A stretch of 9,110 nt of DNA. Source: Clostridiales bacterium. GTDB lineage: Bacteria; Bacillota; Clostridia; Lachnospirales; Lachnospiraceae. Location: contig JAJQBV010000015.1 in the NCBI GenBank assembly GCA_021203115.1, positions 1 to 9,110 on the forward strand, given 5' to 3'. A program made the translations under genes and the position numbers. Each line of letters begins with the position of its first letter. Within the stretch, counting starts at the first letter, position 1. The notes beneath the pieces were generated by a model. It saw only the letters and a list, made by a program, of their open reading frames with translations, made no database searches and was not told where the DNA came from. This document shows positions 1-6,618 of this stretch, in pieces.

Positions 1-86
1 TTCAAGGCTTGGAGCGATTCTTTAACTGTACTAACTGTCAAAGACGGGATTATACGGTTTTTTCTATTTAAAGTCAAATCCTTTTC

Positions 87-115
87 TTTACACTTCACAG
101 AAAATCTGTTATCGT
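87..115 (+). promoter_or_regulatory. Candidate sigma-A promoter of rqcH
   Basis: TTTACA (87-92) and TATCGT (110-115) are separated by exactly 17 bases, about 40 bases upstream of the rqcH start. The -35 matches the consensus TTGACA at five of six positions and the -10 matches TATAAT at only four of six, so this would be a modest promoter. It is the best pair I see in the 155-base leader. The rest of the leader (1-86) shows nothing recognisable beyond AT-rich sequence and a short repeated heptamer. Confidence 0.4.
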
Positions 116-135
116 AACCGTTAGAAAACGATTAC
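114..135. repeat. Imperfect inverted repeat at the rqcH transcription start
   Basis: GTAACCGTT (114-122) faces AACGATTAC (127-135) across a four-base AGAA spacer. Eight of nine pairs match; the exception is C118 against A131. It overlaps the end of the candidate -10 and the expected start of transcription, and lies just before the Shine-Dalgarno GGAGG (143-147). It could be a repressor operator or an mRNA 5' hairpin; the sequence does not decide. Confidence 0.4.
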
Positions 136-155
136 CCTGAAACGGAGGAATTTTC

Positions 156-1898
156 ATGGCTCTTGACGGGATTGTCGTCGCCAATCTGGCATACGACCTG
201 AACCGGGAACTTACAAACATCCGCATAAGCAAGATTTCACAGCCGGAGGCGGATGAGTTGCTGCTCACGCTGAAGGGAGGCAGCGGTCAGAAGAGACTTC
301 TGCTCTCCGCAAACGCATCCCTTCCGCTGGCCTATCTGACAGAACGGAACAAACCGGCGCCCCTGACGGCGCCTAATTTCTGCATGCTTCTGCGCAAGCA
401 TATTGCAAACGGGCGGATCCTGTCGGTATCCCAGCCCTCTCTGGAGCGCGTGCTGATTTTTGAGGTGGAGCATCTGGACGATCTCGGCGACCTGCGCACC
501 AAAAAGCTGATCATTGAGCTCATGGGAAAACACAGCAATATTATCTTCACGGACGAGAAAGGAATGATTTTAGACAGCATCAAGCACATTTCCGCACAGG
601 TGAGCTCCGTCCGCGAGGTTCTGCCCGGCCGTGAATACTTTATCCCGGCGCAAAAAGGGAAAAAAACACCGCTGACGGAGACAATCGACGGGTTTCTGCA
701 GACGGTACCAACCCAGCCGGCCACGGCCGCAAAGGCGATCTACGGTTCCTACACCGGCATCAGTCCCCTCATCGCCAACGAGGTCTGCTACCGCGCGAAC
801 GTGGACGGCGGCGCGCCCTGCGCCTCTGTCGCGGAGCAGGAATGGGTCAATCTCGCCTCGCAGTTTGTCTCTGTCATGGCACAGGTGCGCGAAGGACAGT
901 TTGCACCCTGCATTCTCCGGAAGGACGGGGAGCTAACGGAATTCTCCTCTGTCCCCCTGTATTCTTACGCAGACTGCACCGCGGAGCCCTGCGCCTCGAT
1001 CTCCCGTGTTCTGGAGAGTTTCTACGCAGAAAAAAGCGCCTACACCCGGATCCGCCAGAAGTCCTCGAATCTCCGCCACATTGTCAACACACATCTGGAG
1101 CGGAACCGCAAAAAATATGACTTACAGCAAAAACAGCTAAAGGACACGGAAAAGCGCGATAAATACAAGGTCTACGGCGAGCTGATCCACACCTACGGCT
1201 ATCAGGTTCCGGAAGGCGCAAAGAGCTTTGAGGCTCTGAACTATTACACCGGCGAGACGATTACCGTGCCGCTCGACCCCGCCATCCCCCCGATGGAAAA
1301 TGCAAAAAAATATTTTGACCGGTACGGTAAGCTGAAGCGGACGTTTGAAGCGCTGACCGAGCTCGTCGATGAAACGAAAATGGAGATCGACCACCTGGAT
1401 TCCGTCGCCACTGCGCTCGACCTTGCCCAGTCCGAGGGAGATTTCGCCCAGATTCGAGAAGAACTGATACAGAGCGGCTACATTCGCCAGCGCTACTCAA
1501 AGAAAAAACAGCAGCAGCAAAAAAGCCGCCCCTGGCACTATCGCAGCTCGGACGGCTATGATATCTATGTCGGCAAAAACAACCTCCAGAACGACGAACT
1601 GACCTTCCGTTTCTCCGAGGGAAACGACTGGTGGTTTCACGCAAAACAGATGCCCGGCTCCCACGTGCTGGTGAAGGCCAAGACCGGTGAGCTGCCCGAC
1701 CGGACCTTCGAGGAGGCCGCACGCCTCGCCGCCTACTACTCAAAGGGACGTGAATCCGAGAAGGTGGAGATCGACTACCTGCAGAAGAAGAATGTGAAAA
1801 AGCCAAACAAGAGCAAGCCCGGCTTCGTCGTGTACTACACGAACTATTCCATGGTGAGCGTACCGGATATCACGGGAATTGAGTCCGTGTCGGAATAA
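156..1898 (+). CDS. rqcH: RqcH, ribosome quality control NFACT protein (alanine tailing factor; Rqc2/FbpA family)
   Basis: The bacterial Rqc2/NEMF homologue binds the 50S subunit that carries a stalled peptidyl-tRNA. Together with RqcP it recruits tRNA-Ala to add C-terminal alanine tails that mark nascent chains for degradation. It was formerly annotated as a fibronectin-binding protein. The 580-residue length is normal for the family. The NFACT-N domain covers about residues 1-200, with the conserved ELMGKH block at 121-126 and the acidic-Arg pair at 97-98, which is Glu-Arg here. A helical coiled-coil region (about 285-440) follows. The C-terminal NFACT-R/DUF814 domain carries the signature D-W-W-F-H...P-G-S-H-V at residues 491-504. 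The ATG at 156 follows GGAGG (143-147) at seven to eight bases. The gene appears monocistronic and faces recG tail to tail. I infer the tailing function from the family; the domain assignment is secure. Confidence 0.95.
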   Translation: MALDGIVVANLAYDLNRELTNIRISKISQPEADELLLTLKGGSGQKRLLLSANASLPLAYLTERNKPAPLTAPNFCMLLRKHIANGRILSVSQPSLERVLIFEVEHLDDLGDLRTKKLIIELMGKHSNIIFTDEKGMILDSIKHISAQVSSVREVLPGREYFIPAQKGKKTPLTETIDGFLQTVPTQPATAAKAIYGSYTGISPLIANEVCYRANVDGGAPCASVAEQEWVNLASQFVSVMAQVREGQFAPCILRKDGELTEFSSVPLYSYADCTAEPCASISRVLESFYAEKSAYTRIRQKSSNLRHIVNTHLERNRKKYDLQQKQLKDTEKRDKYKVYGELIHTYGYQVPEGAKSFEALNYYTGETITVPLDPAIPPMENAKKYFDRYGKLKRTFEALTELVDETKMEIDHLDSVATALDLAQSEGDFAQIREELIQSGYIRQRYSKKKQQQQKSRPWHYRSSDGYDIYVGKNNLQNDELTFRFSEGNDWWFHAKQMPGSHVLVKAKTGELPDRTFEEAARLAAYYSKGRESEKVEIDYLQKKNVKKPNKSKPGFVVYYTNYSMVSVPDITGIESVSE

Positions 1899-1917
1899 AC
1901 CGCATCATACGTCAGAT

Positions 1918-3999
1918 TTACAGATTCAGCAGGGAAAAGTCCTCTCCCGCGTAAACCCGCAGGCGCTCGCGGAGCGCCCGATGCGACGGATCTGTCAGCC
2001 CCGGATCCTCGCGAAGCAGCTGCGCGGCTTCCCGGGAGGCTTTTTCCATAAGGCCTGCATCCTGATAGATATCAGCCAGACGAAACCGGAACTCTCCGCT
2101 CTGGCGGATTCCGAAAAAGTCCCCCGGCCCGCGAAGCTTTAAATCCTCCCCGGCGATAAAAAATCCGTCGTTTGACTTGTTCAGAACCGCAAGCCTTGCG
2201 TTCTCCCCCTCCTGTGCCGTTCCCTGCATGAAAATACAATAAGACTGCGCATCCCCGCGTCCCACACGTCCGCGGAGCTGATGAAGCTGTGCCAGCCCGA
2301 ATTTCTCGGCATTCTCAATCATCATGACCGTGGCGTTTGCCACGTCCACGCCCACCTCGATCACAGTAGTCGATACCAGAACCTGAATCCGGTTCTCCAG
2401 AAACGCCTCCATAATCTGATTTTTCTCTTCCGCTTTCATCCTGCCGTGAAGCCCCGCGACGCGGATCTCATCCGGAAACACCTTCCGCAGCCGCTTCACA
2501 TAATCCAGAACATTCTCCCCCTCCGAATGCTCTGTCTCCTCCACCAGCGGACAGATGACATACGCCTGATGGCCCTCGCGCACCTGATTCTCAATAAAAC
2601 GGTACGCCTTTTCACGAAAAGACGTATCTACGACACAGTTCCGGATGGGCCTGCGTTTCGCCGGAACCTCGTCGATCACAGAGATATCCATATCCCCGTA
2701 AAGAATAATCGCAAGCGTCCGCGGGATTGGTGTCGCGCTCATCACAATAATATGCGGATGCGGACCTTTCCTGAAAAACGCTTCCCTCTGCTTCACGCCG
2801 AAGCGGTGCTGCTCATCCGTAATCACCAGCGCAAGGCGGTTGTAGGTCACCTTGTCCTGAATCAGTGCATGCGTTCCCACAATGAGCGCGGACTTCTCCC
2901 GCTCCAGCGCGGTATACGCCTCCCGCCGTTCTCTCGCCGTCAGAGACCCGGTCAGAAGAATAACCGGATAGGAAAGTTCCAGACGCTGCGTCAGCTCCGT
3001 AAGCCTCTGCGCATGCTGTCTGGCCAGCACATCAGTCGGCGCCATGATCGCGGACTGGTATCCGCTGTTGGCGCAATCCAGCATCGCCAGAAATGCGACG
3101 ATGGTTTTGCCCGAACCGACATCCCCCTGAATCAGGCGCTGCATGACATGTTCCGACCGCATATCCTCCTGAATCTGTCGGATCGTCCGCTGCTGCGCAC
3201 CGGTAAGCGGGTAGGGAAGCTTTTCTGTCAGGGAGGCGACAAAATCCGCGTCATCTGCCCTCTGCATGCCGGGCTGAATCATGGTAAACTCATTTTTCAG
3301 AACCATAGACTGATCCCTGGTGAGCTGCATACAGAGGATAAAAAAGAAAAACTCATCAAAGACGAGACGGTTCCGCGCCGTGATGCAGCTCGCCTCGTCA
3401 GCGGGAAGATGGATGTTTTTTAAGGCATAATTGTATTCACAGAGCGAATTGCGCACGCGGACATCCTCCGGCAGATATTCCATCTCCAGCGGAATATCCG
3501 CAAGCGCCGCCTCCACGGTCCGGATCACCAGCTTGTTGGAAAGTCCTTTGGTCAGTCCATAGATGGGGCGAAGCGTTTTCTGCGCCGCTTCATAGCTCTC
3601 CCGCGGCAGAATCTCCGGCTGCTCCATGTAATACCGGCCGTCCTTTTCCGTCACTTTCCCGTAAAAGACATAAAAGCCGCCCGCCTTTACGACAGAACAG
3701 ATATACGGCGCGCGAAACCACAGGATGCGGATCGTCCGGTTTTCACCGGACACATCCAGAACTGCCGTCTTCAAATGAGAGCGCACATGGACGGAGGGAC
3801 TCTTCGGCGCGCGGGCAAAAACCGCATTTTTCTGTTCCGGGACAAACGTGTCCGGGTCACAGATCTGCGGATATCGCTCATAATCCCGCGGAAAATACAG
3901 GAGTATATCACCGACGGTGCATACTCCTATTAAGTGAAACAATTCTTCTGTTTTCGGGCCGATTCCTTTCAAACTGCTGATCGGAAAATCCGGTTTCAT
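1918..3999 (-). CDS. recG: ATP-dependent DNA helicase RecG
   Basis: RecG is a monomeric superfamily 2 double-stranded DNA translocase that remodels stalled replication forks and Holliday junctions in the cytoplasm. At 693 residues it is full length (the B. subtilis protein is about 680). The N-terminal wedge/OB domain spans about 1-240 and includes the helix-hairpin-helix-like SLKGIGPKTEE (9-19). Helicase motifs run in order: Walker A GDVGSGKT (292-299), DEQH box (395-398), SATPIPRT (421-428), TTVIEVGVDV (544-553) and QLRGRVGRG (574-582). The C-terminal TRG region has LKLRGPGDFFGIRQSG (620-635), which couples ATP hydrolysis to translocation. The ATG at 3999 has an AAGGGAG Shine-Dalgarno about seven bases upstream. 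The gene is 31 bases downstream of fakA on the same strand, so probably cotranscribed, and ends 19 bases from the convergent rqcH stop. No oddities in the motifs. Confidence 0.98.
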   Translation of the reverse strand: MKPDFPISSLKGIGPKTEELFHLIGVCTVGDILLYFPRDYERYPQICDPDTFVPEQKNAVFARAPKSPSVHVRSHLKTAVLDVSGENRTIRILWFRAPYICSVVKAGGFYVFYGKVTEKDGRYYMEQPEILPRESYEAAQKTLRPIYGLTKGLSNKLVIRTVEAALADIPLEMEYLPEDVRVRNSLCEYNYALKNIHLPADEASCITARNRLVFDEFFFFILCMQLTRDQSMVLKNEFTMIQPGMQRADDADFVASLTEKLPYPLTGAQQRTIRQIQEDMRSEHVMQRLIQGDVGSGKTIVAFLAMLDCANSGYQSAIMAPTDVLARQHAQRLTELTQRLELSYPVILLTGSLTARERREAYTALEREKSALIVGTHALIQDKVTYNRLALVITDEQHRFGVKQREAFFRKGPHPHIIVMSATPIPRTLAIILYGDMDISVIDEVPAKRRPIRNCVVDTSFREKAYRFIENQVREGHQAYVICPLVEETEHSEGENVLDYVKRLRKVFPDEIRVAGLHGRMKAEEKNQIMEAFLENRIQVLVSTTVIEVGVDVANATVMMIENAEKFGLAQLHQLRGRVGRGDAQSYCIFMQGTAQEGENARLAVLNKSNDGFFIAGEDLKLRGPGDFFGIRQSGEFRFRLADIYQDAGLMEKASREAAQLLREDPGLTDPSHRALRERLRVYAGEDFSLLNL

Positions 4000-4030
4000 G
4001 CAAATCTCCCTTCCAAAAATACAGCGGCGG

Positions 4031-5776
4031 TCACTCTACGGAAATAAGGTAGTAATAGATGGGCTGTCCGCCGTTCTGAACCTCCACTTCGCACTGCGGA
4101 TAGGTCTCCTCCAGGCGGGCGCTGATGGCAGCGGCGGAATCCTCCGCGACATCTTCCCCGTAATAAACACAGATAAAGGAAGACTTCTCGTCCACCATGT
4201 GCGAGACCATCTCGCCGACAACCGCATCCAGATCGGCGCCCGCGGAGAGAATCGAGGAGTCTCCGATTCCCATGTAATCGCCTGCCTTAATGTCCATCCC
4301 GTCCAGCGAAGTATCCCGGACAGCGTAGGTCACCTGACCGGTTTTGACGGTGTCGATCAGCTCGATCATCGTATTTTTGTTATTCTCGGGGCCGGCCTCC
4401 GGCACGAAGTTAATCATAGCCGTGATTCCCTGCGGCACCGTCCGGGTCGGAATCACAATGATTTCCTTCCCCTCTGTCATCTCCGCCGCCTGGTTGGCCG
4501 CCAGAATAATGTTCTTGTTATTCGGAAAAATAAAGATCGTCCCATAATCCAGCGAATCGATCGCGTTGAACATATCCTCCGTGCTCGGATTCATCGTCTG
4601 GCCGCCCTCGATAATGCAGTCGACGCCGAGTCCGCGGAAAACCTCATTGATCCCGTCACCGATGGATACGGCGATAAATCCGATCTCTTTGGATGGAGCA
4701 TCACTCTCCGCGTAGCCGCCCACGCCGGTCTTATCCTGAATGGACATCCCCTGCTCCTCCGGCTGTGTAATGTCCTGCTTTTTGCTCTGTTCCTCCGCCT
4801 GCTCCTTCGCAAGCCGCGCCGCGTCCTTGATCAGCTTTTCCTGATGCTCCTCGCGCATATTATCAATCTTGATACGGCTCAGGGAACCGAAGGTCAGCGC
4901 CTTCTGCAAGACTAATCCCGGATCATTGGTGTGAACATGTGTCTTGACGATCTCTTCGTCCGCCACCAGCACAATGGAATCTCCCATGGAATTTAAGAAC
5001 GCGCGGTACGCATCCTCCTCAACCACCGTCATGGGCTTGTCCAGAACAATGATAAACTCGGTACAGTAGCCGAAACGAATCTCCTCCTCCGTCTGCGCGG
5101 AAATCTTTACCACGCCAGATGAAGCCTCCGATGCCTCCATCTGATAATCCGTCGTCTTTCCAAGGAACGCATCCTGCGCCCCCTTTAAAACCTCCACCAG
5201 TCCCTGCCCGCCGGCATCCACGACACCGGCCTGCTTCAACACGGGAAGCATCTCCGGTGTCATCGCGAGAACGCGCTCCGCCTCGGCAATGATCGCCGCG
5301 ATATAATCCTCCATGGGACATTCATCCTCACAGGCAAGCTCAAGCGCCTTGTCCGCCGCGCCTTTGGCCACGGTGAGAATCGTTCCCTCCTTCGGCTTCA
5401 TAACCGCCTTGTATGCGGTCTCACAGGCTTTCTGCGCCGCCTCGCATAAAACCAGCTTATCCAGCGTCTCATAGCCTTTTATCACATTGGTGAATCCGCG
5501 GAATAGTTGGGACAGGATCACGCCGGAATTGCCGCGTGCGCCGCGGAGCGATCCGGTCGATATCACTCTGGCAAGCTCCTCCATCGCCGGCTCGCCGAGC
5601 GACGGGATCTCCTTTGCCGCCGACAGTATCGTCATGCTCATATTGGTTCCCGTATCCCCGTCCGGTACCGGAAATACGTTTAATTCGTTAATCCATTCTT
5701 TTTTGACCTCAAGATTCTTTGCGCCCGCCACAAACATATTGGCTAAAAGCGCAGCATCTATCGTCTGTCTGTCCAA
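4031..5776 (-). CDS. fakA: Fatty acid kinase catalytic subunit FakA (DAK2/DhaL domain protein, YloV)
   Basis: FakA phosphorylates FakB-bound fatty acids to acyl-phosphates with ATP, feeding exogenous fatty acids into phospholipid synthesis. In this 581-residue reading the N-terminal DhaL/DAK2 kinase domain spans about 1-205. It has the Mg-ATP motif PDGDTGTN (38-45; Asp39, Asp41), the loop RGARGNSG (78-85) and DAGGQG (187-192). The middle domain keeps Cys238 (GYCTEF) and His280/His282 (THVHTNDPG), which align with the zinc-binding Cys-His-His of Staphylococcus aureus FakA, including its essential histidine. A hydrophilic Gln/Glu/Lys linker (about 311-355) leads to a C-terminal domain, presumably the FakB-binding one. 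I chose the TTG at 5776 because AGGAGG (5785-5790) sits eight bases upstream and the resulting N-terminus matches the family. A longer reading from TTG 5797 would place that Shine-Dalgarno inside the gene. The gene lies 13 bases after yloU. No fakB is in the window. Confidence 0.93.
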   Translation of the reverse strand: MDRQTIDAALLANMFVAGAKNLEVKKEWINELNVFPVPDGDTGTNMSMTILSAAKEIPSLGEPAMEELARVISTGSLRGARGNSGVILSQLFRGFTNVIKGYETLDKLVLCEAAQKACETAYKAVMKPKEGTILTVAKGAADKALELACEDECPMEDYIAAIIAEAERVLAMTPEMLPVLKQAGVVDAGGQGLVEVLKGAQDAFLGKTTDYQMEASEASSGVVKISAQTEEEIRFGYCTEFIIVLDKPMTVVEEDAYRAFLNSMGDSIVLVADEEIVKTHVHTNDPGLVLQKALTFGSLSRIKIDNMREEHQEKLIKDAARLAKEQAEEQSKKQDITQPEEQGMSIQDKTGVGGYAESDAPSKEIGFIAVSIGDGINEVFRGLGVDCIIEGGQTMNPSTEDMFNAIDSLDYGTIFIFPNNKNIILAANQAAEMTEGKEIIVIPTRTVPQGITAMINFVPEAGPENNKNTMIELIDTVKTGQVTYAVRDTSLDGMDIKAGDYMGIGDSSILSAGADLDAVVGEMVSHMVDEKSSFICVYYGEDVAEDSAAAISARLEETYPQCEVEVQNGGQPIYYYLISVE

Positions 5777-5783
5777 CCGTCTA

Positions 5784-5791
5784 TCCTCCTT
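5784..5791 (-). promoter_or_regulatory. Shine-Dalgarno of fakA overlapping the yloU stop codon
   Basis: On the minus strand the bases read AAGGAGGA, and the first bases are shared with the TAA stop of yloU (5790-5792). Spacing from AGGAGG to the TTG at 5776 is eight bases. This decides the fakA start and suggests translational coupling: a ribosome terminating on yloU sits on the fakA initiation site. Confidence 0.85.
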
Positions 5792-6149
5792 AGTCAATTA
5801 CTCTGACGCCTTCCACAAAGATATTGATCTTATCGACTGTCAATCCCGTAAACTCCTCTACTCTGTACTTGACCGTGTTCATCAGGTTATCCGAAACAGC
5901 GGCGATGCTGACGCCGTAAGATACAATGACATGAAAATCTAGTGTGATCTTGTTCTCCTCCGTGATCTGCACGGTGATCCCGTGATTCAGATAATCTCTC
6001 TTCAACAGCTTTACAAGACCATCCTTCATATTGACCGCGGCCATGCCGACGATACCGAAACACTCCACGGCCACCGAACCGGCGCAGGTCGCCACCACTT
6101 CAGAGTCAATGCTGACCGTGCCCAGTGAATTTTGTATAATTCCTCTCAT
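5790..6149 (-). CDS. yloU: Asp23/Gls24 family envelope stress protein (YloU-like)
   Basis: This 119-residue protein belongs to the Asp23/Gls24 (DUF322) family of small cytoplasmic or membrane-associated proteins linked to cell-envelope homeostasis in Gram-positive bacteria. The biochemical role is not settled. Family features are visible: an N-terminal strand GTVSIDSEVVATCAG (10-24), the ECFGIVGMA turn (29-37), an IT(V/L)-type strand pair ending DFHVIVSYG (71-79), and the C-terminal VDKINIFVEGV (105-115). The ATG at 6149 has AGGAGG (6158-6163) eight bases upstream. An in-frame extension to 6269 would swallow the promoter and this Shine-Dalgarno, so I reject it. It is divergent from rpmB and the first gene before fakA, as in B. 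subtilis (rpmB | yloU-yloV). That conserved pairing suggests a functional link to lipid metabolism, which is inference. Confidence 0.93.
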   Translation of the reverse strand: MRGIIQNSLGTVSIDSEVVATCAGSVAVECFGIVGMAAVNMKDGLVKLLKRDYLNHGITVQITEENKITLDFHVIVSYGVSIAAVSDNLMNTVKYRVEEFTGLTVDKINIFVEGVRVID

Positions 6150-6174
6150 AAGATCTACCTCCTGTATGTTCTTC

Positions 6175-6180
6175 ATTATA
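6175..6180 (-). promoter_or_regulatory. -10 element of the yloU-fakA-recG operon
   Basis: A perfect TATAAT lies on the minus strand, about 26 bases before the yloU start, giving a short leader of roughly 19 bases. No good -35 hexamer occurs 16-18 bases upstream (best TTCCTT, 6198-6203). The promoter may therefore be weak or need an activator. An inverted repeat at 6201-6230 overlaps the -35 position. Confidence 0.5.
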
Positions 6181-6200
6181 AACAGATTTCCGGCAAAAAG

Positions 6201-6229
6201 GAATAGTGAATTTCGCAAATACGCTATTT
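6201..6229. repeat. Inverted repeat upstream of the yloU promoter
   Basis: GAATAGTG (6201-6208) can pair with CGCTATTT (6222-6229) over eight positions, two of them G-T wobbles, with a 13-base spacer. It lies across and upstream of the missing -35 of the yloU promoter. It is a weak candidate for a regulator site. Confidence 0.25.
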
Positions 6230-6246
6230 CTCCTCTTTTTTTCGCG

Positions 6247-6292
6247 ATTTTTAAAAATAATCCTTGCAATCACCGTTCTCTTCTGATAAAAT
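6247..6292 (+). promoter_or_regulatory. Strong extended -10 promoter of rpmB with UP-like tract
   Basis: TTGCAA (6264-6269), a 17-base spacer, then TAAAAT (6287-6292), preceded by an extended -10 TG at 6284-6285. The stretch 6247-6261 just upstream of the -35 is almost purely A and T (ATTTTTAAAAATAAT), resembling an UP element. All of this fits a highly expressed ribosomal protein gene. Confidence 0.8.
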
Positions 6293-6351
6293 ACATTCGT
6301 TGTGAGCTCAGAAGTATTTCACGGCTTAGTAAACGCTAAGGAGGTGCAGTC

Positions 6352-6537
6352 ATGGCAAAGTGCAGTGTATGTGGCAAGAGTGTTCATTTTGGCAAAAAGG
6401 TGAGCCATTCTCATAGAAGATCAAGCAAGATGTGGAAGCCGAATGTGAAAAAGGTCAGATGTGTTGTGAATGGTACACCGCAGAGGCTGTATGTATGTAC
6501 ATCCTGCCTGAAGAGCAACAAAGTAGAGCGCGCTTAA
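6352..6537 (+). CDS. rpmB: 50S ribosomal protein L28 (bL28), zinc-ribbon form
   Basis: bL28 is a small structural protein of the large ribosomal subunit. The 61 residues match the usual length in Firmicutes. The N-terminus MAKCSVCGKSVHFGKKVSHSH is typical. Two CxxC knuckles, Cys4/Cys7 and Cys49/Cys52, make this the C+ (zinc-binding) version; Cys37 is an additional cysteine. The ATG at 6352 follows AAGGAGGTG (6338-6346) at a suitable distance. A CTTAG/CTAAG hairpin (6325-6340) abuts this Shine-Dalgarno. The gene stands alone between its own promoter and terminator and is divergent from yloU, as in B. subtilis. The presence of the C+ form leaves open whether a zinc-free paralogue exists elsewhere. 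Confidence 0.98.
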   Translation: MAKCSVCGKSVHFGKKVSHSHRRSSKMWKPNVKKVRCVVNGTPQRLYVCTSCLKSNKVERA

Positions 6538-6573
6538 GCAAAGGCTGTTGCCGCTCTCATAAAATTTCACGGC

Positions 6574-6607
6574 AAAAAAGACTCGCAGATGCGGGTCTTT
6601 TTCTTTT
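6574..6607. terminator. Bidirectional intrinsic terminator between rpmB and the GerW operon
   Basis: A hairpin AAAAGACTCGC / GCGGGTCTTTT (one G-T wobble) with a four-base AGAT loop is followed on the + strand by TTTTTCTTTT. On the minus strand the same stem is followed by TTTTTT. It therefore ends rpmB (stop 6537) and can also end the convergent operon whose last gene stops at 6619. Confidence 0.9.
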
Positions 6608-6618
6608 CCGTATCAATA

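Noticed and set aside
23..38. Direct repeat TAACTGT at 23-29 and 32-38
   Set aside because: Only two seven-base copies with a nine-base period, far from the candidate promoter; expected by chance in AT-rich sequence.
13..41. Minus-strand TTGACA (36-41) suggesting a divergent promoter
   Set aside because: At 16-18 bases spacing there is no acceptable -10 (ATCGCT at best), and no gene of that direction is visible.
118..144. CCGTT...AACGG pairing that could hide the rqcH Shine-Dalgarno
   Set aside because: Only five pairs with a long loop, and it competes with the better 114-135 inverted repeat.
2281..3423. Long plus-strand open frame (380 codons) across recG
   Set aside because: It lies fully antisense to recG, whose helicase motifs are complete and in order. 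The product is His/Arg/Leu-rich with no recognisable domain, and it arises from codon bias of the opposite strand.
3998..4915. Plus-strand open frame (305 codons) across fakA
   Set aside because: It is antisense to conserved fakA sequence, has no well-placed ribosome site and no recognisable domain.
6150..6269. N-terminal extension of yloU by 40 residues
   Set aside because: It would include the TATAAT and the AGGAGG that precede ATG 6149, and the added residues do not resemble the family N-terminus.
6316..6573. Ten-base direct repeat ATTTCACGGC before (6316-6325) and after (6564-6573) rpmB
   Set aside because: A 10-mer match is expected many times by chance in 9 kb. There is no sign of insertion, and rpmB is in its conserved context.
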